Below, one piece after another: positions 18,971 through 27,624 of a stretch of 42,643 nucleotides of DNA; the first letter of the stretch is position 1, and every line of letters begins with the position of its first letter. The notes under the pieces were generated by a model. That model saw only the letters and a list, made by a program, of their open reading frames with translations. It was not told where the DNA came from and did not search any database. This DNA comes from an uncultured Acetatifactor sp. Lineage in GTDB: Bacteria > Bacillota > Clostridia > Lachnospirales > Lachnospiraceae. The DNA is taken from assembly GCA_934394815.1 (NCBI GenBank), contig CAKRRD010000024.1:1-42643 (forward strand). The letters run 5' to 3'. The translations under genes were made by a program, and so were the position numbers.

Positions 18971-20362
18971 TCATCCTAAGATTCTCTTTGTGTTTTCCTT
19001 GATCTTCTCTGTCAGATCTGCGTATTTTATCAGTTCTTCCTCCGTGAATCCCGTAAATCTCGCCTCATCATAATCCCGCTGGGCCAGCGCCAGTTCTTTC
19101 ATGACTGCCCCGGCCGCCGGAAGGATGGTCACGGCAATCTTGCTTTTGCGGTCTTTGCGCTTTCCCTCCGGTATTTCCGCGGCCTTAACCGGTACTTCTG
19201 TGGCTGTCCTGCTCTTCCGGGAGGGCTTTGGCTCCTTCACTTCCTCTATTTTCAGAAATCCCTTCACGTTCAGTCGTTGTAAGCTGCTGGTCAGATTCGT
19301 CCGGGAGATTCCAGCGAAATCCGCCAATTCCCGTCTGCTGTCCCACTCGTGCTTTTCACACAGGCAGAGAAGCAGGCGTACATCCGATACCTTCAGATCT
19401 CCTTTTAATGCCACCGGCTCCAGATAATGTTCCAGGAGCTTCCGCCTGCGGTAGGCATCCCCCGCCAGACCCTCGGCCTGCAGGATCTCGGTGTTGACAA
19501 AGACTCTCTCGTCTCCCAGCTTCTTGGAACCGGGCAGGATGGAAGGGGGCACGGTTCCGTCTCCCGCCGCATCAATGAAGAAGCGATACACCTGCAGACG
19601 GTTTTTCTCGTAGTCTTCCTCCTCCAGCACATGTTTGTAGAAGTTGTTATAATACTCGAAGACATTCAGCTTCATCTTTACCGTCTTGGAAATACTGATC
19701 CCCTGACTGGCAAGGGAGCCTTTCCGCTTCACATAATAATAGATAGGGGCATGCAGGGCATAGAATACTTTCGCATAGCGGATATATTCCAGATTGAACA
19801 GGAAATCCTCACACCAGTTGATATTCGTGTCCATGCGCAGTCTGTGTTCTTCCACCAGATCCCGGCGGTACAGCTTGTTCCACAGCACGCCGTAATAGAA
19901 ATCTGCCGGATTCTCCATCATATGTGCCGCGAACTCTTCCTGGGCAAGTACCCCTTCCTCTTCGATATCTCCCTTGGGGGACAGACGCTCTCCCACCACA
20001 CGATAAAAGTCCGAAATAACCATATCACAGCCATATTCTTCCGCCGCCCGCACGAACAGTCTGGTGGCATCCGGTGTGATCCAGTCGTCACTGTCAAGAA
20101 ACTGCAGATATTTTCCCCTGGCACGGTCAAGCGCCTGATTTCTGCTGTCGGAGACACCGGTATTTTCCTTCTGGATCACAATGACTCTGGAATCTTTATC
20201 ACCATATTCCGTACAAATTTCACCGGAGGAATCCGTACTGCCATCGTTTACCAGAAACAGTTCAAAATCCGTGTATTCCTGATTCAGAATGCTGTCGACA
20301 CAGCGTCGTAAATATTGCTCCGCATTGTATACCGGAACAATGATGCTTACCATGGGACGCAT
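18971..20362 (-). CDS. Family 2 glycosyltransferase fused to a MarR-like winged-helix domain
   Basis: A continuous 463-residue frame. Residues 1 to about 250 are a GT-A family 2 glycosyltransferase: VSIIVPVYNAEQYL (5-18), LVNDGSTD (37-44) and FLDSDDW with the metal Asp residues (88-94). Residues about 300-463 look like MarR: LKVSDVRLLLCLCEKHEW, a helix-turn-helix in SRRELADFAGISRTNLTSSL (342-361), wing start KGFLKIEE, then VTILPAAGAVMKEL and FTEEELIKYADLTEKI, the typical MarR dimer helix. The wing holds a ~35-residue basic insert. I know no standard architecture of this kind. AAAGGA is 7 bases before the ATG. It follows the DUF362 gene by 19 bases, so the two are co-transcribed. The acceptor and the DNA target are unknown. 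Confidence 0.85.
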   Translation of the reverse strand: MRPMVSIIVPVYNAEQYLRRCVDSILNQEYTDFELFLVNDGSTDSSGEICTEYGDKDSRVIVIQKENTGVSDSRNQALDRARGKYLQFLDSDDWITPDATRLFVRAAEEYGCDMVISDFYRVVGERLSPKGDIEEEGVLAQEEFAAHMMENPADFYYGVLWNKLYRRDLVEEHRLRMDTNINWCEDFLFNLEYIRYAKVFYALHAPIYYYVKRKGSLASQGISISKTVKMKLNVFEYYNNFYKHVLEEEDYEKNRLQVYRFFIDAAGDGTVPPSILPGSKKLGDERVFVNTEILQAEGLAGDAYRRRKLLEHYLEPVALKGDLKVSDVRLLLCLCEKHEWDSRRELADFAGISRTNLTSSLQRLNVKGFLKIEEVKEPKPSRKSRTATEVPVKAAEIPEGKRKDRKSKIAVTILPAAGAVMKELALAQRDYDEARFTGFTEEELIKYADLTEKIKENTKRILG

Positions 20363-20381
20363 AAATTCATCCTTTCTGAAA

Positions 20382-21512
20382 TTACTTCATGACTATCAGT
20401 TCATATTCCCTGCTGCCGATGCCGATTTTCTCCGCATGCTCCAGACAGGTCTTGTACTCCGCATTGGGTGTGGTATTTTCAAAATGATCGTGGTGATCAC
20501 AGAAGCCTTCTTTCGCCATGGCATCCGTCAGCTGGCTGTTCGGCAGCGGAGTCTGTTTCAGGCAGGCATCCACGCAGGCCTGATCCAGGGCCAGAGGATC
20601 GAAGGATGCGAACATACCGATGTTGGGCAGAATGGGGACATCGTTCTCGCTGTGGCAGTCACAGTTAGGAGAGACATCCACCACCAGAGAGATATGGAAA
20701 TTCGGTCTGCCGTCTACGACCGCCTTCGCATACTCTGCCATACGACAGTTGAAATCCTTCGTTGCCGCACTGTAACCGCTATGGATCGCGTCAAAGTTGC
20801 AGGCACCGATGCAGCGTCCGCAGCCAAGACATTTTTCATGATCAATGTGCATCTTATGCGTGGTCTCGTCATATACCAGTCCATCGTTGGCACATTCTCT
20901 CATGCAGCGTTTACAGCCGCGGCACAAATTCTCGTTGATCTCCGGTTTGCCCTGTGCATGTTGTTCCATTTTACCGGCTCTGGAACCGCAGCCCATACCG
21001 ATATTTTTGATAGCGCCGCCAAAGCCCGCCGTCTCGTGTCCCTTGAAATGATTCAGGGAAATGAACACATCCGCATCCATAACAGCCCGGCCGATCTTGG
21101 CGTTTTTCACATATTCACCGCCCTCTACCGGCACCTCGATGTCATCCGTTCCCTTCAGGCCGTCGCCGATGATTACGGGGCAGCCCACCGTCATGGGTGT
21201 GAAACCGTTCTCCCAGGCACAGTACATATGCTCGATGGCATTCTTGCGGCTGCCGGGATAAAGGGTGTTACAATCCGTCAGAAAAGGGATTCCTCCCAAT
21301 TCCTTCACCATATCCGCTACCGCCCTGGCATAGTTGGGACGCAGATATCCCAGATTGCCCAACTCACCGAAGTGCATCTTAATGGCAACAAACTTATGAT
21401 CCATATCTATGTTCTGAATCCCCGCTGCCTTCATCAGACGCTTTAATTTCGTGGGCAGTCCCTCCCCCAGGCGGGTTCTGAAATCTGTAAAATATACTTT
21501 TGATTTTTCCAT
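20382..21512 (-). CDS. DUF362 protein with two [4Fe-4S] ferredoxin motifs
   Basis: A 376-residue protein. The N-terminal ~190 residues are DUF362 (KMHFGELGNLGYLRPNYAR, SLNHFKGHETAGFGGAIKN), then two ferredoxin clusters: Cys197/200/203/207 in CRGCKRCMREC and Cys228/231/234/238 in CLGCGRCIGAC. The family is presumed redox-active but its reaction is not established. The ATG at 21512 has GGAGG 8 bases upstream; a longer open reading upstream lacks support and would cross the promoter. It is first in a two-gene unit with the glycosyltransferase-MarR gene. Cytoplasmic by sequence. Confidence 0.88.
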   Translation of the reverse strand: MEKSKVYFTDFRTRLGEGLPTKLKRLMKAAGIQNIDMDHKFVAIKMHFGELGNLGYLRPNYARAVADMVKELGGIPFLTDCNTLYPGSRKNAIEHMYCAWENGFTPMTVGCPVIIGDGLKGTDDIEVPVEGGEYVKNAKIGRAVMDADVFISLNHFKGHETAGFGGAIKNIGMGCGSRAGKMEQHAQGKPEINENLCRGCKRCMRECANDGLVYDETTHKMHIDHEKCLGCGRCIGACNFDAIHSGYSAATKDFNCRMAEYAKAVVDGRPNFHISLVVDVSPNCDCHSENDVPILPNIGMFASFDPLALDQACVDACLKQTPLPNSQLTDAMAKEGFCDHHDHFENTTPNAEYKTCLEHAEKIGIGSREYELIVMK

Positions 21513-21545
21513 TGCTTTATCCTCCGTACCAAAAAAGATATTACG

Positions 21546-21574
21546 ATTATAACACATCTTTTCTGTTTTGAGAA
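21546..21574 (-). promoter_or_regulatory. Promoter of the DUF362 gene (extended -10)
   Basis: On the minus strand TTCTCA, 17-bp spacer, TATAAT preceded by TG plus one base. It is about 30 bases before the ATG. Confidence 0.65.
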
Positions 21575-21583
21575 TTTTTCTGC

Positions 21584-21626
21584 AAAAAAGGACGAACCCG
21601 GCTTTTTCCACCGTTTTCGTCCTTTT
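21584..21626 (-). terminator. Rho-independent terminator downstream of the cobalamin cluster
   Basis: On the minus strand AAAAGGACGAA pairs with TTCGTCCTTTT over 11 bp (loop 19 bases, itself GC-containing), followed by TTTTTT in total. It lies about 360 bases after the cbiA stop and just upstream of the DUF362 promoter, so it separates the two transcription units. Confidence 0.65.
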
Positions 21627-21667
21627 GACATATTTCATCCGAAATTCTTCCCTGTTTCTTTGTACAC

Positions 21668-21683
21668 CGTACATTGATGTACG
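21668..21683. promoter_or_regulatory. Palindrome upstream of the DUF362 promoter
   Basis: CGTACAT-TG-ATGTACG is a perfect 7+7 inverted repeat with a 2-base centre, about 95 bases upstream of the DUF362 -35 box. It has the size of a dimeric repressor site, but no cognate regulator can be assigned and its distance argues against direct promoter occlusion. Confidence 0.3.
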
Positions 21684-21795
21684 ATGCAAGTGTTTTTTAT
21701 TTTTCTTCCGTAATTTTTGCAAATGCTGTCAAATTCCCTGCTATTGAAAACGATATTTTCCCTTTCCATGTCCCTGAACAGCTTCAATAAGGTTA

Positions 21796-21903
21796 TTATC
21801 CATCTACTGCCTGAAGGCCTATTGCTGTATGCCAGGCATATTCTTTTTCTCTCTTCGCCGGTTCAGATTCTTTTATATATTCCTTAAATGGATCCTTTTC
21901 CAA
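21796..21903 (-). pseudogene. N-terminal fragment of a Fic-family protein
   Basis: A 35-codon frame starting at TTG, with AGGAGG 8 bases upstream, contains DPFKEYIKESEPAKREK and YAWHTAIGLQAVDG, then TAA. From memory this is the conserved N-terminus of Fic-domain proteins of Clostridia, which normally continue for over 200 residues with an HxFx(D/E)GN(G/K)R motif. No Fic motif follows here. It therefore looks like the relic of a truncated or deleted fic gene that kept promoter and ribosome site. The alternative is a small peptide gene. The remaining DNA down to the terminator shows no recognised gene. Confidence 0.5.
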
Positions 21904-21956
21904 CAGACCATCCTCCTACTCTGTCTAAGCAATCTCTGATATCTTGCAGTATAGCC

Positions 21957-21985
21957 AGTATAGCATAACGATGATTTTTTGCCTA
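21957..21985 (-). promoter_or_regulatory. Candidate promoter of the fic fragment
   Basis: On the minus strand TAGGCA, 17-bp spacer, TATACT, about 55 bases before the TTG start. A second TATACT follows 9 bases later as part of a short direct repeat (CTATACTGG, CTATACTGC). Confidence 0.35.
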
Positions 21986-21988
21986 CGT

Positions 21989-23440
21989 TCATTTTTCTGC
22001 TCTCTGCTGTCTGTATTGCGCAGCTTTCTCCACAAACCGCTCCGCGAACGCCGGGCAGGAGGGGTAATAGAGGTGGGGGAAGCCGTACCAGTGGCTGTCT
22101 CCCGCATGGATGCAGGGGTAGTTTCTTCCGGTGGCAGGCTTATAGGCAGTGCAGTCTGCGCCGTTGTCTTCGCTGTCGTAATAATGGAATTCGTGTGCCC
22201 GGATGCGGCTGTCATGGGGCAGGAAATGTCCGCTGCCCTCTTCCAGTTCAATATAGCCGAAGCGCACCAGCCGTCCGGTGTCATAGCATTTTCCGGACAG
22301 GACTCCCGCCATGGGAAAAGAATGACCTTCCCTGTCTGTCAGGGTCGTATGCAGGTAGAGGAAGCCTCCACATTCTGCCACTGTGGGCAGGCCGCCTGTG
22401 ACTGCCTCCCGGATGGCCATGCGCATGGAAGCATTCTCACTCAGCCGGCCGGCATACAGCTCCGGATAGCCGCCACCCAATAACATCCCGTGTATGTTTT
22501 CCGGCAATGCCTTGTCATGCAGCGGAGAAAAATACACCAGTTCCGCCCCCTCCTGTTCCAGCAGACGCAGATTCTCTTCATAATAGAAGCAAAAAGCTTC
22601 ATCCCTGGCCACAGCGATCCGCGGGTGCATTGTTTCACCGTTTTTCTTGGATTTCGTATCTTCTGCTGTCGCTTCAACGAATTCCTTTTCCGATTGGGAA
22701 GTTCCTCCCTCTGTCCTGTCAATTTCCAATGGTTCTGCCTCTTCTGCGATCTGCAGCAGCTTCGAAATATCCACCGTCTTCCGTAATTTTTCCGCTGTCA
22801 TCCGGATCTGTCCCTGCAGATCCTCCAGTTCTCCCGGCATGCAAAGTCCCAGATGTCTGCTGGCGATCTGCAGATCCTTATTTTCCGGAAAATATCCCAG
22901 TACCGCAATGCCCAGTTCCTCTTCCGCCGGAGATTTCAGTATTTCATAGTAAGCCGCGGACATCCGGTTAAAGATCACGCCCCGGATCAGATGTTCTTTA
23001 TCATATGACAGGAATCCGGAGATCAGAGGGATCACCGATCTTCCCATTCCTTTCGCATCCACCACCAATACCACCGGGGTCTTCGTAACCTTAGCCAGAT
23101 GATAGGAGGAACCTTCCTCCCTTATGCCGCCCAGCCCGTCATATAGTCCCATGACGCCCTCCATGACCACAAGTTCCCCTTCCCTGCGGTCCTTCAGAAA
23201 CAGCTTTTTCGTGCCGTCCTCCCCGGTGAAAAAGGTATCCAGATTCCTTGCGGGAATCCCCAGCACCTGTCTGTGGAACATGGGGTCGATATAATCCGGG
23301 CCGCATTTGCAGGAGGAAATGTCCTCTCCGGTTTCCTTAAGTATCTGCAGCAGGCCGCAGGTGATGGTGGTCTTGCCGCTGCCGCTTTTCGGGGCGGCGA
23401 TCATGATGCGGCGTATCTTCTTTTTCTGTGCTCCGGTCAT
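21989..23440 (-). CDS. cbiA: Cobyrinate a,c-diamide synthase
   Basis: A 483-residue enzyme amidating the a and c side chains of cobyrinate, using ATP and glutamine. It has an N-terminal DTBS-like P-loop APKSGSGKT (16-24), CGPDYIDPMFH, and a C-terminal class I amidotransferase half with the nucleophile in VAECGGFLYL and the GGGYPELYA segment. The start is the ATG at 23440, which overlaps the upstream stop as ATGA and has GGAG about 10 bases before it. A longer upstream reading adds 20 unsupported residues. There is a polar insert between the halves (RTEGGTSQSEKEFVEATAED). It is the last gene of the cobalamin cluster. Confidence 0.94.
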   Translation of the reverse strand: MTGAQKKKIRRIMIAAPKSGSGKTTITCGLLQILKETGEDISSCKCGPDYIDPMFHRQVLGIPARNLDTFFTGEDGTKKLFLKDRREGELVVMEGVMGLYDGLGGIREEGSSYHLAKVTKTPVVLVVDAKGMGRSVIPLISGFLSYDKEHLIRGVIFNRMSAAYYEILKSPAEEELGIAVLGYFPENKDLQIASRHLGLCMPGELEDLQGQIRMTAEKLRKTVDISKLLQIAEEAEPLEIDRTEGGTSQSEKEFVEATAEDTKSKKNGETMHPRIAVARDEAFCFYYEENLRLLEQEGAELVYFSPLHDKALPENIHGMLLGGGYPELYAGRLSENASMRMAIREAVTGGLPTVAECGGFLYLHTTLTDREGHSFPMAGVLSGKCYDTGRLVRFGYIELEEGSGHFLPHDSRIRAHEFHYYDSEDNGADCTAYKPATGRNYPCIHAGDSHWYGFPHLYYPSCPAFAERFVEKAAQYRQQRAEK

Positions 23441-25629
23441 TTCTGAACTTCTCCATTCTTCCCGTTTCCGCTTTCCCGGAACGTAAACGAGCAGATCCAC
23501 ACCGGATTCTCTGCCTGAGGCATATGATAACTTCCCAGCTGCTTCACCCGGTTGACCTGCATCTGCAGGATTTCCGCTTCCTCCACCGGAAAAGCTTCCA
23601 GTACTTCTCGCAGTTCCGCAATGGTCTCCATGCTGATGGCATTGATCACAATGCGCATGTGGGGATTCTTCCGATACAAAACCTGTAGGATTTCCAATAA
23701 TCTTCCACCGCTGCCCCCGATAAAAGCATGGGTCGGCACAGACAGTTCTTCCAGCCCCTCCGGTGCCGATGCTTCGATGATCTCCATATTGTCCCTGTGA
23801 AAATGCGCTCTGTTCTTCCGGAGCAGCTCCACTGCCTCCGGTTTTCTCTCAATGGCATAGACCTGCACCTGTCCCGGCAGCCCGGCAATTTCCACCGCCA
23901 CGGAGCCGGTGCCGCTGCCGATATCATAGACCACAGACCTTTCCGTCAGATGCAGCTTGCAGATGCTGACCTCCCGGACTTCTTCCTTGGTCATGGGAGT
24001 TCTGCGAAGCTTTCCCTCCGTTCCGGAGGCATCCCGCAGAAAACAGGTATCCGCGCTTCCGTGGGTCAGGCGTTCCGGCTGAGGATGGGGATTGCGGATC
24101 AGACAGGTATACAGCCCTTCCTCCGTAAGCTCCATACACTGCTCCGGTGTCAGAATCCGTATCTTTTCCTCCGGATAGGACATCTGATATCCCGCGGTCA
24201 CTTCACAGTCCGTCAGCTCCGCTTCCGTCAGCATCCGGCCGATCTTACGGATATCCTCACTTCCCGAGGTCAACAGGAACGTCTTCTCATGGCTCTCCAC
24301 CGTTGCCGGAAGCCGGTTCAGTTTTTTCCCATGCATGCTTAAAATGGTGGCATCCTCATAGTTCTCTCCCACCCGGGCCGCCAGAGAAACCACCGATGAA
24401 ATTCCCGGCAGGATCTTTACTCTGCCTTTCAGCCGCCCCGCGGCAATCGCTTCCTGCAATGCCACATACAGTTTTTTACATCCGCTGTAGAATCCGGTAT
24501 CTCCGGAAAATAAGACCGTTACCCGAATCGTCCCCTGCTGTGCCAGACTTTCGCTTTCCTGTAATTGTTCCAGATAGGGCAGGATCTGGGAGGCCATATA
24601 ATAGGGCTTTTTTTCTAATCTGGCAGAATACCCTGCGATCATGCGTTCTGCGCCTAACAGAATATCCGCAGCCTCGATTGTCTGCTGCACCTCTTTGGTC
24701 ATGCAGTCTCTGCTGCCCATGCCGATCCCCGCAAGACAGATCTCCAGACTGCCCTGCTTAGAAAGCTTACAGCCACAGAGCTGTTCCAGTTTTCCACAGA
24801 TCCCCGCAAAAGAGTATGTGTCAGTCCCCATCACATTTTCAACCACAGCAGCCGCCTGTACAGGTTCGATCACATACACCGGGATTCCCAGCATTTTTGC
24901 TGCCTCCAGCTTCTCCTGATACCCTCCGTTGCGTCCGCTGTTTTTCGTGACCATGTGGCGGATGTTGTATTGCTTTAAGACAGCGGCATTCATTTCCGTG
25001 GAAAAGGGTCCCTGCAATGCCAGGATCTGCCGGCCTTTGATTCCCTGCTCCATGCACAGTTCCAGGCTCTCTCTGGCCGGCAGGATCCGCACATACAGAC
25101 GGTCATGCAATCTGCCAAAAGCGCAGTAAGCCGCCAGTTCCTTGCTTCCTGTGGTCAACAGAATATTACCTTCCGTATTCTCCAATGCCCTCGCACAGTC
25201 TTCATTGTTTTCAAAATAAAGGATATTTGCAGCATTATCCTTCGATTCTGCCGCCCCGGAAATTTCGCGTTCCAGCCGCAGATAGATGGGAAGCTGTGAT
25301 TCTTTTTCCGGAGAATGCAGTGTATCCACGGCCCCCTGTAAATTCTCCGTAACGACTCTGGCGTAAGGGTGTGTTGCATCCACTACGATCTCAAATCCAC
25401 CGTCCCGCAGAAAAATCTGCATCTGCTCCCGGTCCATCCTGCCACGGTGAAGGTTTACGAGGGGCCGTCCGTCTGCCTGCGCTGTTTCCGTCATTTCCAT
25501 CTGTTCCTGCATCACGATCTCCCCGTATTCCGTTGCCACACATACCGTATGCGCAATCCCGGCCTCTGTCAGGATCTCCGACAGCCGCCGTCCTTCCGTG
25601 GTTCCCGCAAATATTACAATCTTTTTCAC
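23437..25629 (-). CDS. cbiJET: Triple fusion: cobalt-precorrin-6A reductase + C5-methyltransferase + C15-methyltransferase/decarboxylase
   Basis: A 730-residue frame with three enzymes in series. Residues 1 to ~275 are CbiJ/CobK (IVIFAGTTEGRRLSEIL, VDATHPYARVVTENL, LLTTGSKEL), reducing precorrin-6A. Residues ~296-510 are CbiE (CLAGIGMGSRDCMTKEV, VLFSGDTGFYSGC, ILPGISSVVSLAARVG), a tetrapyrrole methylase. Residues ~543-710 are CbiT (PMTKEEVREVSICKL, SAM site DIGSGTGSVAVE 569-580, IGGSGG). CbiE+CbiT fusion is the known CobL arrangement; adding CbiJ places three consecutive or near-consecutive steps in one chain. The start is GTG with GGGAG and GAAGG upstream. It lies 17 bases after cobJ and overlaps cbiA by 4. 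Confidence 0.94.
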   Translation of the reverse strand: MKKIVIFAGTTEGRRLSEILTEAGIAHTVCVATEYGEIVMQEQMEMTETAQADGRPLVNLHRGRMDREQMQIFLRDGGFEIVVDATHPYARVVTENLQGAVDTLHSPEKESQLPIYLRLEREISGAAESKDNAANILYFENNEDCARALENTEGNILLTTGSKELAAYCAFGRLHDRLYVRILPARESLELCMEQGIKGRQILALQGPFSTEMNAAVLKQYNIRHMVTKNSGRNGGYQEKLEAAKMLGIPVYVIEPVQAAAVVENVMGTDTYSFAGICGKLEQLCGCKLSKQGSLEICLAGIGMGSRDCMTKEVQQTIEAADILLGAERMIAGYSARLEKKPYYMASQILPYLEQLQESESLAQQGTIRVTVLFSGDTGFYSGCKKLYVALQEAIAAGRLKGRVKILPGISSVVSLAARVGENYEDATILSMHGKKLNRLPATVESHEKTFLLTSGSEDIRKIGRMLTEAELTDCEVTAGYQMSYPEEKIRILTPEQCMELTEEGLYTCLIRNPHPQPERLTHGSADTCFLRDASGTEGKLRRTPMTKEEVREVSICKLHLTERSVVYDIGSGTGSVAVEIAGLPGQVQVYAIERKPEAVELLRKNRAHFHRDNMEIIEASAPEGLEELSVPTHAFIGGSGGRLLEILQVLYRKNPHMRIVINAISMETIAELREVLEAFPVEEAEILQMQVNRVKQLGSYHMPQAENPVWICSFTFRESGNGKNGEVQK

Positions 25630-25646
25630 TCTGCCTTCTCTCCCTT

Positions 25647-26378
25647 TTAAGCCTGATAGCCTCTTCTGGTGATCAGTTTGTCCCCCAGGATCTCCGTCTC
25701 GGAATTACCGATAAATACGGTGGTGAACATATTAACCTCACGGTTCCTGAGATCACGCAGCGTACAGGTCACTGCCCGGGTACCCTCTCTGCCGATATTC
25801 TCCACATAACCGCAGGGACGCTCCCCTTCTATGGTCTCCAACAGAATATCACAGGCTCTCTGCAGATGCTCTTTTCGTCTGTGGCTGGAGGGATTATAGA
25901 TTGCCATGGCAAAATCTCCTGCTGCCGCCGCCCGCAGTCTTTTCCCGATCTTCTCCCAGGGTGTCAGCAGATCACTCAGGCTGATGACGCAGAAATCATG
26001 ATTGAGCGGTGCTCCCAGTACCGCCGCACCGCTGCTGGCCGCCGTGATGCCGGGGATCACAATCAGTTCCGTCTCCGGATGTTTTGCTCCCAGCTCATAC
26101 ATCAACGATGCCAGTCCGTAAATGCCCGCATCGCCACTGCAGATCAGTGCCACCTGATTTCCTGCTGCCGCCTCTTTGAAGCATAATTCACAGCGCTCCA
26201 TCTCCTGCCGCATGGGAGTGGTCAGCAGTTTTTTTCCGGCAAACCGCTCTCCCAGAAGTCTGATATATACGGTATAACCCACAATCACATCTGCCCTCTC
26301 CAATGCTGTGATGGCTTCTCCGGTCATCATTTCTTCCCTGCCGGGGCCCATTCCTATAATATAGATTCTGTTACTCAT
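25647..26378 (-). CDS. cbiH: Cobalt-precorrin-3B C17-methyltransferase
   Basis: A 243-residue tetrapyrrole methylase (CbiH/CobJ). GMGPG (9-13) marks the SAM-dependent methylase N-terminus, followed by GYTVYIRLLG, ICSGDAGIYGLASLMYEL and VIPGITAASSGAAVLGAPL, which are family-typical. In the anaerobic path it methylates C17 and contracts the ring, forming the delta-lactone that CbiG opens. GAGG lies about 8 bases before the ATG. The 109-base gap to cbiG, upstream, holds no gene I can support. Confidence 0.94.
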   Translation of the reverse strand: MSNRIYIIGMGPGREEMMTGEAITALERADVIVGYTVYIRLLGERFAGKKLLTTPMRQEMERCELCFKEAAAGNQVALICSGDAGIYGLASLMYELGAKHPETELIVIPGITAASSGAAVLGAPLNHDFCVISLSDLLTPWEKIGKRLRAAAAGDFAMAIYNPSSHRRKEHLQRACDILLETIEGERPCGYVENIGREGTRAVTCTLRDLRNREVNMFTTVFIGNSETEILGDKLITRRGYQA

Positions 26379-26487
26379 CTGATTTTCCTCTTTTCATCCT
26401 GCACAAGCCATACCCGGATTCTCCCATTCCTCCATAGCCCGCAAGTTTCCGTACACTTCAAAACGCAATATAGAAAATAAGACCCGA

Positions 26488-27624
26488 TTATTTCCATCCG
26501 GTTACTTTCCATGCTTTCTCTGCAATGGCCACAGTCATGCCGTCCTGTGCCCGTCTGCCCAGACGGATCTGACCGTCTGCCCCGGCTGCCCGCATGGCAG
26601 CACGCTCGCACACATTGTCCACACCTACCTGTGCCTTCACAAAGGCAGAGCCGTGAAATTCTCCCGGCACGGCCTGTAGTTCCTGTGCAGAATAGATTTG
26701 AAACGGAATTCTGTATTTTTCACTGAATTCCAGCAGACACCTTTCTTCTTTCTTCACATCAATGGAAGCCAGTGCTGTGATCTGCTCGATGGCAATATCC
26801 TGTTCTTCCAGTATTTTCCGCAAAAAAGTTTCCAGTTTTACACTGTCCGTTCCTTTTTTGCAGCCTACGCCAAAAATATATTTTTTCGGCTGCAACAGCA
26901 GTTCCGCTGCCTCTCTTCGAAATACCTCCTCTGTGCCGTCCGCAATCAGAATATCCACCTTCTCTGCCGGAGGACAGGTGCACAGCCGGATCCCTGAGGG
27001 GATGGCTTCGTCCGCCGCCAGATGTCCGGTCTGCACGGACAGGGTGATTTCTTCCCCTGCCAGCACCTTTGCCGATACTTTGGCAATTCCCTCTCTATTA
27101 CAGATCCACAGATCATTTTTTTTCGCAAACAGATCCACCGCAAAGCTGCCGTGGAGATCGGTGGCCGTAGTGATCACGGGGATGGCTCCCAGTGCGGTCG
27201 CCAGACGGACAGCCAGTTCATTGGCTCCTCCCACATGTCCGGACAATAACGGGATCACATACTGTCCCTGCTCATCCATGACCAGCACCGGGCTGTCGTG
27301 CAGTTTATCCGTGATCCAGGGGGCAATGGCCCGGACCGCGATACCGCAGGCTCCGACGAACACCAGTGCATGGTGGGCTGCCATCTGCTCTCCGGCCCAG
27401 GCTGATATCCTCTCATGTACCTCTATTGTATCCCCGGTATTTATCCCGGAAATTTCCACTGCCATGGTGTCACTGCCGGCATCCGCAGCCGGTACTGCCT
27501 TTTTCTCTGTCCGGGAGCACTTGGTATACAGGATAATGACCTCATTCTCTCCGCTCATGCTCTCCCGGACCCGTTCCGCCAGCCGCAGTCCTGTTTTCGT
27601 AAAGCTGATCACACTAATCTTCAC
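26488..27624 (-). CDS. cbiG: Cobalt-precorrin-5A hydrolase
   Basis: A 378-residue protein. CbiG opens the lactone of cobalt-precorrin-5A and releases acetaldehyde in the anaerobic pathway. Visible blocks are VFVGACGIAVRAIAPWI, LLSGHVGGANELAVRLA, TATDLHGSFAVDLFAKK in the N-terminal and central parts, and the C-terminal CbiG_C domain beginning FGVGCKKGTDS. The start is GTG at 27624 with GGGAGG 6 bases upstream, overlapping the cbiF stop by 11 bases. The frame is open 85 codons further upstream, but that stretch is only the antisense-like shadow of cbiF and has no family similarity. Confidence 0.93.
   Translation of the reverse strand: MKISVISFTKTGLRLAERVRESMSGENEVIILYTKCSRTEKKAVPAADAGSDTMAVEISGINTGDTIEVHERISAWAGEQMAAHHALVFVGACGIAVRAIAPWITDKLHDSPVLVMDEQGQYVIPLLSGHVGGANELAVRLATALGAIPVITTATDLHGSFAVDLFAKKNDLWICNREGIAKVSAKVLAGEEITLSVQTGHLAADEAIPSGIRLCTCPPAEKVDILIADGTEEVFRREAAELLLQPKKYIFGVGCKKGTDSVKLETFLRKILEEQDIAIEQITALASIDVKKEERCLLEFSEKYRIPFQIYSAQELQAVPGEFHGSAFVKAQVGVDNVCERAAMRAAGADGQIRLGRRAQDGMTVAIAEKAWKVTGWK

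Noticed and set aside
20289..21446. 385-codon plus-strand open frame across the DUF362 gene and the glycosyltransferase start
   Set aside because: It is antisense to two clear genes, with no domain or ribosome site. The ferredoxin cysteine motifs define the real strand.
26379..26487. Small gene between cbiG and cbiH
   Set aside because: Only a 13-codon ATG frame and an open shadow frame are present, with no ribosome site or similarity.
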